Origin: Actinomycetota bacterium
GTDB lineage: Bacteria; Actinomycetota; Acidimicrobiia; Acidimicrobiales; Ilumatobacteraceae
Reading direction: 5' to 3'
NCBI GenBank assembly: GCA_027730505.1
Contig: JAQCGT010000008.1
Location: 1 to 46,348 of the forward strand
Length of the DNA stretch: 46,348 nucleotides
Shown: positions 27,593 to 38,560 of the stretch, piece after piece
Numbering within the stretch: the stretch's first letter is position 1
Layout of the letters: the number at the start of each line of letters is the position of its first letter
Position numbers and translations under genes: made by a program
The notes under the pieces: generated by a model
What the model saw: only the letters and a program-made list of their open reading frames with translations
Databases searched by the model: none
What the model was told of the DNA's origin: nothing

Positions 27593-28900
27593 GTGTCGAA
27601 CGAGCCGAGTGATCAGCCCACCCGTGTCCGCATCGGCCTGCTTGGCTGCGGCAATGTCGGTGGCGCTCTGGTGCCTCTGTTGGAGTCGCAGCGGGGGGCG
27701 ATCGCGGCACGCACCGGAATCGACCCGGTGATTACGAGAGTTGCGGTTCGCAACACTGCGCGTGACCGTGGCATCGACTTGGCCGAGGGTGTTCTGACTC
27801 GCGACGCCATGGCGGTGGTGGCTGACCCTGACGTCGACCTCGTCGTCGAGGTGATCGGTGGGATCGAACCAGCTCGCGAACTGATCATGGCCGCGTTGTC
27901 GGCAGGCAAGCCGGTCGTGACTGGCAACAAGGAGTTGCTGGCCAATCACGGTGCGGAACTGTTCGCTCTCGCCGACGCCAATGGTGTCGACCTTCTCTTC
28001 GAAGCGGCGGTCGCTGGTGGGATCCCGCTCATCCGTCCGTTGCGGGAGAGCCTGAGGGGTGAGCCGATCACCAGAGTGATGGGCATCTTGAACGGCACCA
28101 CGAACTACATCTTGTCCAAGATGTCGAACGAGGGCGCCGACTATGGCGACGCCTTGGCCGAGGCGCAGCGACTCGGCTACGCCGAGCGTGATCCCACGGC
28201 TGACGTCGAGGGCTATGACGCCGGCGCGAAAGCGGCGATTATCGCCTCGATCGCTTTCGGGGTGAAAGTCGTTGCCGGTGACGTCTACCACGAGGGGATC
28301 AGCGGCATTACAGCTGGCGACATCGCCATTGCCCGCAGGCTCGGGTATGTGGTCAAGCTGCTCGGCATCGCAGAGCGTGAGGCCGACAGCGGTGAGGTCG
28401 CCGTTCGGGTCCATCCGGCGATGGTGCCGATTGACCATCCCCTTGCATCGGTCCGAGACTCGTACAACGCGGTGTTCGTCGAAGGTGATGCTGTCGGCTC
28501 GCTCATGTTCTACGGGCGCGGTGCGGGCGGCAACCCCACGGCGAGCGCCGTGCTCGGCGATCTCATCGATGCGGCGGTGAACCTCGCAAGTGGAACGCAT
28601 GGAGCGCTCGGCACGTTCGGGCGGGCTCGCATGCGACCGATCGATGCGACAAGCGCTGAATACCTGCTGGCCCTCGATGTGGCCGATCAGCCGGGCGTTC
28701 TCCACCAGGTGACCGGTGTATTCGCCCGACACGGCGTGAGCATCAGGGCGGCCGAACAAGAGGGGGCCGGACCCGAAGCACGCCTGGTGTTCATCACCCA
28801 TGACGCTGTTGAATCGGCAGTGCAATCGACGGTGCGTGATCTGCGCGAACTCGAGGTCGTCCGCCGGGTCGGCGGCTTGCTGCGGGTGATCGGTTCCTGA
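27593..28900 (+). CDS. hom: Homoserine dehydrogenase with C-terminal ACT domain
   Basis: VRIGLLGCGNVGGALVPLL; MGILNGTTNYILSKM; DVEGYDAGAKAAIIASIAFG. GTG 27593 start. Confidence 0.95.
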   Translation: MSNEPSDQPTRVRIGLLGCGNVGGALVPLLESQRGAIAARTGIDPVITRVAVRNTARDRGIDLAEGVLTRDAMAVVADPDVDLVVEVIGGIEPARELIMAALSAGKPVVTGNKELLANHGAELFALADANGVDLLFEAAVAGGIPLIRPLRESLRGEPITRVMGILNGTTNYILSKMSNEGADYGDALAEAQRLGYAERDPTADVEGYDAGAKAAIIASIAFGVKVVAGDVYHEGISGITAGDIAIARRLGYVVKLLGIAEREADSGEVAVRVHPAMVPIDHPLASVRDSYNAVFVEGDAVGSLMFYGRGAGGNPTASAVLGDLIDAAVNLASGTHGALGTFGRARMRPIDATSAEYLLALDVADQPGVLHQVTGVFARHGVSIRAAEQEGAGPEARLVFITHDAVESAVQSTVRDLRELEVVRRVGGLLRVIGS

Positions 28901-30276
28901 TGCGTTTTCGCTCGACGCGCGGTGCCGCCCCCGAGCTCGGATTCTCCGACACGCTGTTGTCGGGTCTTGCGCCTGACGGTGGGCTGTACGTGCCGGAGCG
29001 TTGGCCGATGCTCGATGTCCCGTCGGCGGCCGACGATTACGCAACGACAGCAGCGAAGGTGATGTCGCCGTACGTCGGCGACGACATCGATGGTGAGGCC
29101 CTCACCTCGATGTGTCGGGAGGCCTATGCCACGTTCCGTCACCCGGCCGTCGCGCCGCTCGTGCAGATCGATGACCACCAGTGGGTTCTCGAGTTGTTCC
29201 ACGGGCCGACGCTGGCGTTCAAAGACGTTGCGTTGCAGTTGGTCGGCCGTTTGTTCGATCACGTGCTTGCTGAGCGGTCGGAGCGGATCACGATCGTCGG
29301 GGCAACCAGTGGTGACACCGGATCTGCGGCCATCGACGGTGTCCGGCACTGCTCGAATGTCGACATCGTGATTCTCTATCCGCAGGGTCGTACCAGTGAG
29401 GTGCAACGTCGGCAGATGACGACTGTCGACGCGCCGAATGTCCATACGGTCGCTGTCGACGGAACCTTCGACGACTGCCAGGACCTGGTGAAGGCGATGT
29501 TCGCTGATCCGGTGTTGCGAGCTGAGTTGAAGCTCTCGGCGGTGAACTCGATCAACTGGGCTCGCGTGATGGCGCAGGTCGTGTATTACGTCACGGCCTC
29601 CAACGCGCTCAGTGGTCCGGTTCGGTTCTCGGTCCCGACGGGGAACTTCGGCAACGTCCTGGCCGGCTGGATTGCCCGCCGTTCTGGCGCGCCGATCCGA
29701 GACTTCATCGTGTCATCGAATGCCAACGACATCTTGACGAGGTTCATCGAGCACGGTGACATGTCGATGGGGGAGGTCGTGCCCACGCTGAGCCCAAGCA
29801 TGGACATCCAGGTCTCGTCGAACTTCGAGCGATTGCTCTTCGAGATGGTTGGCCGAGATGGTGCTGCCACGGCGGAGCGCCTCGCCGGTTTCCGCGACTC
29901 GGGTCGACTCGACGTTCCCGAATCGGCGATGGACGAGTGGATCCGAGGTTCGTTCCGGGCATTCCGAGTCGATGACGCCGCAACGCTCACGGAGATTTCG
30001 AGGGTTCACGCCGAGTGCGGAATGCTCATTGATCCGCACACCGCAACCGCCACGGCGGCCGCCCGGGAGCTGGTCGACGATGCGGACGTCATCAGCCTCG
30101 CCACAGCACACCCGGCAAAGTTCCCCGATGCGGTCGAGCAGGCGACGGGAATCCGACCGGAGTTGCCGGGCGCGCTCGTCGATCTGATGGATCGTCCCGA
30201 GCGGATTGTGAGGTTGCCAGCCGATCTGGCAGCAATCACCGACTTCGTGCGGTCAGTGTCGAGAGTGGTCGGGTGA
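28900..30276 (+). CDS. thrC: Threonine synthase
   Basis: GLAPDGGLYVPERWP; FHGPTLAFKDVALQLVGRLF; GATSGDTGSAAIDG. Confidence 0.95.
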   Translation: MRFRSTRGAAPELGFSDTLLSGLAPDGGLYVPERWPMLDVPSAADDYATTAAKVMSPYVGDDIDGEALTSMCREAYATFRHPAVAPLVQIDDHQWVLELFHGPTLAFKDVALQLVGRLFDHVLAERSERITIVGATSGDTGSAAIDGVRHCSNVDIVILYPQGRTSEVQRRQMTTVDAPNVHTVAVDGTFDDCQDLVKAMFADPVLRAELKLSAVNSINWARVMAQVVYYVTASNALSGPVRFSVPTGNFGNVLAGWIARRSGAPIRDFIVSSNANDILTRFIEHGDMSMGEVVPTLSPSMDIQVSSNFERLLFEMVGRDGAATAERLAGFRDSGRLDVPESAMDEWIRGSFRAFRVDDAATLTEISRVHAECGMLIDPHTATATAAARELVDDADVISLATAHPAKFPDAVEQATGIRPELPGALVDLMDRPERIVRLPADLAAITDFVRSVSRVVG

Positions 30277-30305
30277 TTGCGCACTCGGTGCGGCGCTGGT
30301 AGGTT
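30277..30305 (+). promoter_or_regulatory. Predicted rho promoter (TTGCGC-N17-TAGGTT)
   Basis: -35-like TTGCGC 30277-30282, 17-nt spacer, -10-like TAGGTT 30300-30305. Confidence 0.5.
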
Positions 30306-30310
30306 TCACC

Positions 30311-30431
30311 CGTCGGGTTTCTCCCGACGACACGGCGCCGATGGGCGTCCGTCCCGGAAACCTCTGATCTCCTTGGTCACGGACGGTCCGGGTGGCCCTT
30401 TCGACACATCTCTTCTGGCGATTGCCGCCAG
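30311..30431 (+). promoter_or_regulatory. Structured rho 5' leader
   Basis: Hairpins CGTCGGG-TTTCT-CCCGACG (30311-30329) and CTGGCG-ATTGC-CGCCAG (30415-30431) upstream of the rho start. Confidence 0.4.
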
Positions 30432-30482
30432 CCGGGTCCTGGTCCGTGTGTACATCGTCCCGCCATCGTCGGCGGAGAGAAG

Positions 30483-32207
<1,725 letters not shown>

Positions 32208-32264
32208 TCGGCGCAATTCGTCACATACCGCCGCTAGCCTTCCCCCGCCGAAGAGGAGATTCCG

Positions 32265-32477
32265 ATGAAGTCCGACATCCATCCCAATTACGACGTCGTC
32301 ACGGTCCGTTGTTCGTGTGGCAATGCCTTCGAGACCCGCTCAACCCGAACGGGCGAGCAGATTCTTGAACTCTGCAACGAGTGCCATCCGTTCTTCACCG
32401 GCAAGCAGAAGCTGGTCGACTCCGGTGGTCGCGTCGAGCGCTTCAACAAGCGCTACGGCGAGCGCTCTAAGAAGTGA
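32265..32477 (+). CDS. rpmE: 50S ribosomal protein L31 (zinc-binding type)
   Basis: [65 protein letters not shown]. Confidence 0.97.
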   Translation: MKSDIHPNYDVVTVRCSCGNAFETRSTRTGEQILELCNECHPFFTGKQKLVDSGGRVERFNKRYGERSKK

Positions 32478-32489
32478 CGCCGGCGATCG

Positions 32490-33491
32490 GTGACCGCCAC
32501 CGATGACGCCCCTGAGCGGCGCTCGCGGCTGATCTCATCTGCGTTGCGCAGCCTCGTCGGCGATGAGCGGGCGGGTGAGCCGGAGATCTTTCCCGGTGGT
32601 GTCGCATTGCACGCTGAATCGTCCAGCCACATCTGGCTTGACGATCGACCAGATCGCCTCATCGCCGTTGCGATGCTGCTCACGGCGCGAGCCGGGCGTT
32701 CAGCTCTCAGAATCATCCTCCCCGCGGAGCGGGCAACCGAGGCACAGATCGTGGCTCGCCGAGCCACGCAATGGTCGACTCCGGCCGAGGTGGTGATCCT
32801 CGATGGACGTTCGACGTCGCTGGTCGTTGCCGGCGCGCACGTGCCTGAGCGGTCGCTCGATCCCACCCATGAGCACTTCGTGACGACGATCACCGCCGCT
32901 GGCGCCGACGTCGTGGTTGAGCACGGGGTGCTCACGGGCGAAGTTGCCGGTCTCGAGGTGTGTCGCGTCGTCGACGACTCCGATGGTGCACGACTTGAGG
33001 TGGGCGTCGGTGCTCACGATCGAGAGGCGTTCAGAATGCTCCACGGGGAGACCCCAGCAGCAGAGTCGCTCGCTCGAATCGTCGCTGCTGTGAAAGAGAT
33101 CAGAGCGCCCGGCGCCGACCCTCACCCCCTCAAGCGTCTCGCTCCCGAACGAGCGCTGCGCCGTCGCTTGCTCGACACTCCGGCACTGGTCGGCGCCGAG
33201 TCACTCGAACCCGTGCCATCCGTGAGTGCGGCCGCTGGACCTGGCGACCCCGCTCCGGCCCACCTCGTCGGAGTCCGAGACGGCTCGCGAACCCTCATTG
33301 CATGTACGACCGGAACTGACCTCGGTGCTGCCGCAGACGCGTTCGACACCTTCCACTGGCGCCGAGAGGCCAATCAACTTGATTCGCTGGTCATCGCCGT
33401 CCCTGAACGGAACCGCCTTCGCTCCGTCGATGAACTCGCTGCGTTGAGCGGCATCCCGACCGCCGTCGTGTCGATACCGGATCGGTCATGA
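32490..33491 (+). CDS. Uncharacterised protein between rpmE and prfA
   Basis: Continuous 333-aa ORF; overlaps the prfA start by 4 nt; no family recognised. Confidence 0.75.
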   Translation: MTATDDAPERRSRLISSALRSLVGDERAGEPEIFPGGVALHAESSSHIWLDDRPDRLIAVAMLLTARAGRSALRIILPAERATEAQIVARRATQWSTPAEVVILDGRSTSLVVAGAHVPERSLDPTHEHFVTTITAAGADVVVEHGVLTGEVAGLEVCRVVDDSDGARLEVGVGAHDREAFRMLHGETPAAESLARIVAAVKEIRAPGADPHPLKRLAPERALRRRLLDTPALVGAESLEPVPSVSAAAGPGDPAPAHLVGVRDGSRTLIACTTGTDLGAAADAFDTFHWRREANQLDSLVIAVPERNRLRSVDELAALSGIPTAVVSIPDRS

Positions 33492-34582
33492 CCGCTGAGT
33501 CCGATCGGCGCGCCGGGCTGTTTGCCAGACTGTCGACGCTTGCCGAGGAACACCGTGAACTCGAGGCGCGCCTCGCTGATCCTGAGACGCTCGCGGATCC
33601 GGCCGAGTTACAGCGCGTCGGCAAGCGATATCACGAGTTGAGCGCCGTCGCCGACGCTGTTGTGGAACATGACCGTTTGGTCGCTGACAGCGCTGCTGCA
33701 TCCGAGTTGCTCGAGTTCGCGAGCGATGATGAACGTGGAGCATTGAGCGCCGAGATCGATCGTCTCAGCGCGGATCTAGACGAACTCGCTGACCGGGTTC
33801 GGGTGCTTCTCATCCCGACTGACCCCGACGCAGGCCGTGCGGTCATCATGGAGATACGCGGCGCTGAGGGCGGTGAAGAAGCGAACCTGTTCGCTCGCGA
33901 TCTTCTCGATATGTACCGAGCGTATGCCCAGCAGCGGGGATGGACAGTCGAGGTGCTGTCGACCGACGTGAGCGACCTCGGTGGCATCAACCACGTGACG
34001 TTTGTGGTGCGTGGCGCCGATGCGTGGGAGCGCTTGAAGTTCGAGGGCGGACCGCATCGTGTGCAGCGGGTGCCGGTCACAGAGAGTCAAGGCCGAGTGC
34101 ACACCTCGTCGGCGACGGTCGCCGTGCTGCCCGAGGTCGACGAGGTCGAGGTCAGCATCGATGACCGTGACCTGGAGGTCGACGTGTACCGGTCATCTGG
34201 TGCTGGAGGCCAGCATGTCAACACCACCGACTCGGCGGTTCGCATCACCCACCGGCCGTCGGGAATCGTCGTCACCATGCAGGACGAACGCAGTCAGTTG
34301 CAGAACCGTGCACGGGCGATGCAGGTGTTGCGAGCGCGACTTCATGCGATGGCAGTGGCCAACCGGGACGCAGATCGTTCACAGCAGCGCCGTTCGCAAC
34401 TTGGCGGAGGTGGGCGGAGTGAGAAGATCCGCACCTACAACTTCAAGGAAAGCCGAGTGACCGATCATCGGATCGGGTTGACCATCCATCGGCTTTCCGA
34501 CATTCTCGGCGGCGATCTTGACTATGTGATCGGACCGCTTCTCGACGATGAGCGCGAACGTCTGCTGGCCGACGAGCGATGA
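33488..34582 (+). CDS. prfA: Peptide chain release factor 1
   Basis: GAEGGEEANLFARDLLDMY; GGPHRVQRVPVTESQGRVHTSSATVAVLPE; GAGGQHVNTTDSAVRITH. Confidence 0.97.
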   Translation: MTAESDRRAGLFARLSTLAEEHRELEARLADPETLADPAELQRVGKRYHELSAVADAVVEHDRLVADSAAASELLEFASDDERGALSAEIDRLSADLDELADRVRVLLIPTDPDAGRAVIMEIRGAEGGEEANLFARDLLDMYRAYAQQRGWTVEVLSTDVSDLGGINHVTFVVRGADAWERLKFEGGPHRVQRVPVTESQGRVHTSSATVAVLPEVDEVEVSIDDRDLEVDVYRSSGAGGQHVNTTDSAVRITHRPSGIVVTMQDERSQLQNRARAMQVLRARLHAMAVANRDADRSQQRRSQLGGGGRSEKIRTYNFKESRVTDHRIGLTIHRLSDILGGDLDYVIGPLLDDERERLLADER

Positions 34583-35412
34583 CGACGGTTGGGGAACTTT
34601 GGGCCAGCACGACCGAGGTCATCGGCGACCGTAATCACGCTCGCTGGCTCGTGGAGACCGCCGTGTCGGTCGACTCCATCGATGAGGCAGTCGCCGAGCC
34701 CGTGACCGATCGAATGGTCGCTCATCTCGATCGCATGGTGGCGCGGTACCGAGGCGGTGAACCACTGCAGTATGTGCTCGGACACTGGGCATTCAGGCAT
34801 CTTGAATTAGCGGTCGATCCTCGTGTCCTGATCCCGCGGTCAGAGACCGAAGAGGTCACGGGTGTGGCATTGACGATCGCTCGGCGCGTACATCCGCGAC
34901 GTGTGCTCGAGCTCGGCACCGGGTCGGGGGCGATCGGTCTGTCGATGGCGTACGAGTTGCCGATCGAGGGAACCGAGGTGTGGATCACCGACATCGACCC
35001 CGATGCCCTCGACGTGGCGCGGGCCAACCTCGCCGGAATCGGTCGGGCCGCCCGCAACGTCCGTATTGCTGCAGGCTCATGGTTCGACGCTCTCGATACG
35101 TCACTCCGTTTCGACGTGATCGTCTCCAATCCGCCGTACATCGCCGACGGTGACCTCGAGGTCGCAACCGATGTGCTCGAGTACGAGCCCCACCGAGCGC
35201 TCTTTTCGGGCAGTGATGGGCTTGACGCGATTCGAGAGATCGTGAGCGGTGCCCCAGCCAGGCTTCGTTCAGGAGGCTCACTGGTGCTTGAGATCGGCTA
35301 TCGCCAAGGGGCGACGGTGAGATCGTTGTTGCTGGCTGCCGGTTTCTCAGGAGCCGAGATCATCCCCGATGCGGCCGGTCTCGACCGGATCGCTGTCGCC
35401 TCAGTGCCCTGA
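34579..35412 (+). CDS. prmC: Release factor glutamine methyltransferase
   Basis: VLELGTGSGAIGLSMA; VSNPPYI. Confidence 0.94.
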   Translation: MTTVGELWASTTEVIGDRNHARWLVETAVSVDSIDEAVAEPVTDRMVAHLDRMVARYRGGEPLQYVLGHWAFRHLELAVDPRVLIPRSETEEVTGVALTIARRVHPRRVLELGTGSGAIGLSMAYELPIEGTEVWITDIDPDALDVARANLAGIGRAARNVRIAAGSWFDALDTSLRFDVIVSNPPYIADGDLEVATDVLEYEPHRALFSGSDGLDAIREIVSGAPARLRSGGSLVLEIGYRQGATVRSLLLAAGFSGAEIIPDAAGLDRIAVASVP

Positions 35413-36159
35413 TGCAGCGTGGAGCGATGCAGCCAGCCCGGTTCGCATGGCGACGACATCGGTGGCGACGGTGATCATCTGAAATCCCTGCGAGCGACGA
35501 AGCACTGCGGTCGACCCGTCCGAATGAATTCCGGGAAGAACACCGTGGTGTCGACACGCCGCGACGATGGTGCTGAGAGCGTTGTCGAACGCAGGAACGC
35601 CGTCGTTGCCGGTTGGACCTAATCCGAGACTGATCGCCAAATCCGCTGGTCCCACGTAAGCAGCATCGATCCCGGGAACGGCGAGGATCTCGTCGAGGTT
35701 GGCGAGCGCCTCCGCTGTCTCAATCATGGGAATCACCGCAATCGACCGGTCAGCCCATGTTCGGTAATCGTCGTGACGCTGCCCGGCAGTGATCGGTCCC
35801 CAGCTACGCGAACCAAGCGGCGCGTAGCGGCAGGCGGTCACGACGGAACGGGCCTGCTCGGCGGAGTTCACCATCGGCACGATCACCCCGTGGCAGCCGC
35901 TGTCAAGCGCTCGGCCGAGCATCGCCGGGTCGTTCCACGAAACTCGGGCTACGGGAATGGATCCACCGAGTTCGATTGCCTGCACCAAGGTGAGGAGATC
36001 GCCGATCTCAGCCGTGCCGTGCTGCATATCGACACAGACGTAGTCGAAGCCGCTCCGTCCGGTGGCTTCCGCTACCAAGGGATCTCGTGACGTGAGCCAC
36101 GCCCCGAGGGTCTCGTCCCCGGATGCCCATCGATCCTTCAGCGTCACTGCCGGCTCCAT
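35401..36159 (-). CDS. HpcH/HpaI aldolase family protein
   Basis: GAWLTSRDPLVAEATGRSGFDYVCVDMQHG; VPMVNSAEQARSVVTACRYAPLGSRSWGP; YVGPADLAISLG. ATG 36159 with GGAGG upstream. Confidence 0.88.
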   Translation of the reverse strand: MEPAVTLKDRWASGDETLGAWLTSRDPLVAEATGRSGFDYVCVDMQHGTAEIGDLLTLVQAIELGGSIPVARVSWNDPAMLGRALDSGCHGVIVPMVNSAEQARSVVTACRYAPLGSRSWGPITAGQRHDDYRTWADRSIAVIPMIETAEALANLDEILAVPGIDAAYVGPADLAISLGLGPTGNDGVPAFDNALSTIVAACRHHGVLPGIHSDGSTAVLRRSQGFQMITVATDVVAMRTGLAASLHAASGH

Positions 36160-36273
36160 TCGCCCTCCTCGTCGTCGGCGCAGGGCCGACCGTACCGCGC
36201 TTGGCCAAGCAGGTATGGGCACCCGAGGCGGGGGGCCGGTAGCGTCTGGGCGTCCCTAAACCGAGGAATACGC

Positions 36274-36558
36274 GTGACCGACGACCGTCTCTCCACCTAT
36301 CGATCTAGCATCGACAACATCGACGCGGCGTTGGTGCATATGTTGGCTGAGCGGTTCAAGATCACTCAGGCGGTGGGCGAATACAAGGCTGCCGCCGGCC
36401 TCCCTGCTGCTGATGAGGACCGGGAGCAGCGCCAGGTGGAGCGGTTGCGTCGATTGGCAACCGAGGCCGGTCTCGATCCGGCATTCACCGAGAAGTTCCT
36501 TCGATTCATCGTCGCCGAGGTGATCCGGCATCACCAGCGCATAGCCGGCGACACCTGA
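36274..36558 (+). CDS. Chorismate mutase (AroQ fold)
   Basis: YRSSIDNIDAALVHMLAERFKITQAVGEYKAAAGLPAADEDREQRQVERL. Confidence 0.88.
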   Translation: MTDDRLSTYRSSIDNIDAALVHMLAERFKITQAVGEYKAAAGLPAADEDREQRQVERLRRLATEAGLDPAFTEKFLRFIVAEVIRHHQRIAGDT

Positions 36559-37793
36559 TGGCATCAGACCGCGTCGACCTGGCGGTGATCGGCGGCGGGC
36601 CGGCTGGCTCGGCGACCGCTATGCGAGCCTCTCGCGCCGGGGCCTCGGTGCTGGTGCTGGAGGCCGGAGCCCACGGTCGCGACAAGGTCTGCGGTGACGG
36701 TCTGACGCCGAGGGCGGTGGCGGCACTCGACGAACTGGGTATCCCACTCGAGCCGGCGCACCGGATTTCGGGTCTGAGGATGATCGCCGGCCGAGTGGAG
36801 CGCGAGTTGCCGTGGCCGGGAGGCGGGCGATATCCGGCCTACGGGGCCGTGTGGCCTCGGCGCCGTCTCGATGCCGCACTGATCGATGCGGCCGCCGCCT
36901 CGGGAGCCGACGTTCGTTTCGAGACGTCTGCGATGCCCTGGGTCGAGGACGACCGGGTGGTCGGCGTTGAAGTCACCGATGCCTCGGGCACCCACCGGGT
37001 GAGGAGCGACATGGTCGTCGTGGCGGCCGGGGCGCCCGGCGCTGTGGCGCGGATGCTCGGGGCCGAGCGCAATCCCGATGAGCCGTTCGGCCTCGCCATC
37101 CGCACGTACGCCGAGTCACCTCGTCATGCCGACGAGATGCTCGAGGCTTGCCTCACTCTTCGAGATGAACACGGCATCCCAGTGCCTGGCTACGGGTGGA
37201 TGTTCCCGTGCGGAGATGGAACGGTGAACATCGGCGTTGGTGCGCTGTCGACGATGAAGGGCTTCAAGCGGCTCAACCTGAACCGGTTGATCGCTGCGTA
37301 CCGGGGGATCGTGGGCGAGTCATGGCAGCTGGGGCCGGATCTCGAGCGCCCTCGGGCCTGGAGACTCCCGATGAGTGTGGTCCGTCGACACGGCCCCGGT
37401 TGGGTGGCGGTCGGTGACGCTGCTGGGCTCGTCAATCCGATGAATGGCGAGGGCATCGACTACGGGCTCGAGTCGGGAATGCTCGCCGCAGATGCGTTCA
37501 TGGCGTCACCCGTCGACGCGCCGGATGCATATGACAAGGCAGTTGCCGAGCGCTTCGATGCCTTCTTGCGCACCGGACGACGATTCGCATTTCTGATCGG
37601 ACATCCGTTCTTGCTTCGCAGCGGCCTCCGACTGGCGGTCGGAACCGAGGCCATCGCTGGAATCACCCTCCAGGTCATGGGCAATCTGGTTGACCCCGAC
37701 ACGCCCGGCTCGTCGGGTCGGGTGCTGCGTGCTGCGGATCGCGTGCTTGCTGTTGCCGACCCGGTTCTGCGTCGGACTCGCGCTCGGGCTTGA
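36558..37793 (+). CDS. Geranylgeranyl reductase-family FAD-dependent oxidoreductase
   Basis: DLAVIGGGPAGSATAMRASRAGASVLVLEAG; DKVCGDGLTPRAVAAL; VGDAAGLVNPMNGEGIDYGLESG. Confidence 0.9.
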   Translation: MASDRVDLAVIGGGPAGSATAMRASRAGASVLVLEAGAHGRDKVCGDGLTPRAVAALDELGIPLEPAHRISGLRMIAGRVERELPWPGGGRYPAYGAVWPRRRLDAALIDAAAASGADVRFETSAMPWVEDDRVVGVEVTDASGTHRVRSDMVVVAAGAPGAVARMLGAERNPDEPFGLAIRTYAESPRHADEMLEACLTLRDEHGIPVPGYGWMFPCGDGTVNIGVGALSTMKGFKRLNLNRLIAAYRGIVGESWQLGPDLERPRAWRLPMSVVRRHGPGWVAVGDAAGLVNPMNGEGIDYGLESGMLAADAFMASPVDAPDAYDKAVAERFDAFLRTGRRFAFLIGHPFLLRSGLRLAVGTEAIAGITLQVMGNLVDPDTPGSSGRVLRAADRVLAVADPVLRRTRARA

Positions 37794-37810
37794 TCGGTAT
37801 CGTGCCCGCC

Positions 37811-38560
37811 GTGGGTGCACCGGCACAGGCTCTCGGAATTGACATCGGCGGAACGGGAATCAAAGGTGCTGTCGTCAATCTCGATTCGGGTCGACTCGAA
37901 TCCGAACGCCATCGGATTCCGACCCCGAAACCAGCGACCCCGCAATCGGTGGCCTCGGTGGTCGGCCAACTCGTCGACCAGTTCGGATGGTCTGGGCCCG
38001 TTGGAATCGCTTTGCCTTCGGTTGTTCGACATGGGGTCGTGCATTCAGCGGCGAACATCGATGCCTCGTGGATCGATACCGATGCCCGCGCCCTGTTCGC
38101 GCCGGTCGCCGGCAGTCATGTGACGGTGCTCAACGATGCCGATGCAGCCGGTGTCGCTGAGATGGCTCATGGGGCTGGTCGGGGGGTCGCTGGGGTGGTG
38201 ATCACCCTTACCTTCGGAACGGGGATCGGCTCGGCGCTTTTCGTCGATGGTCGGCTCGTTCCCAACACCGAACTCGGTCATCTCGAATTCCGAGGCGAGT
38301 CAGTCGAACGATGGGCCGCCGCCAGCGCCCGCAAGCGAGATGACCTTTCGTGGGCGGATTGGGCTGAGCGGGTGAACACCTTCCTCGGGATCGTCGACGG
38401 CTTGTTCTCGCCGGATCTCGTCATCCTCGGTGGGGGAGCGAGCAAGAAGCCGGATCACTGGGTTCCGCTCCTCGACCAACGTCACGCCTTGGCGGTCGCA
38501 GAGTTGGCGAACTCGGCAGGCATCGTCGGCGCGGCGATGGCCGCGGTTGCCGGCCGCTGA
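37811..38560 (+). CDS. ppgK: Polyphosphate glucokinase (ROK family)
   Basis: ALGIDIGGTGIKGAVV; RIPTPKPATP; LTFGTGIGSALFVDG; start GTG 37811 favoured by TATCGT 7 nt upstream (track start 37790). Confidence 0.88.
   Translation: MGAPAQALGIDIGGTGIKGAVVNLDSGRLESERHRIPTPKPATPQSVASVVGQLVDQFGWSGPVGIALPSVVRHGVVHSAANIDASWIDTDARALFAPVAGSHVTVLNDADAAGVAEMAHGAGRGVAGVVITLTFGTGIGSALFVDGRLVPNTELGHLEFRGESVERWAAASARKRDDLSWADWAERVNTFLGIVDGLFSPDLVILGGGASKKPDHWVPLLDQRHALAVAELANSAGIVGAAMAAVAGR

Noticed and set aside
27551-29044. 497-aa minus-strand ORF antisense to hom/thrC
   Set aside because: High-GC shadow ORF; the plus-strand frame has clear homoserine dehydrogenase and threonine synthase motifs, the antisense translation has none.
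32208-32264. Possible rho terminator or small RNA between rho and rpmE
   Set aside because: No convincing hairpin plus U-tract; the interval is better explained by an rpmE promoter (TAGCCT 32235-32240) and an RBS.
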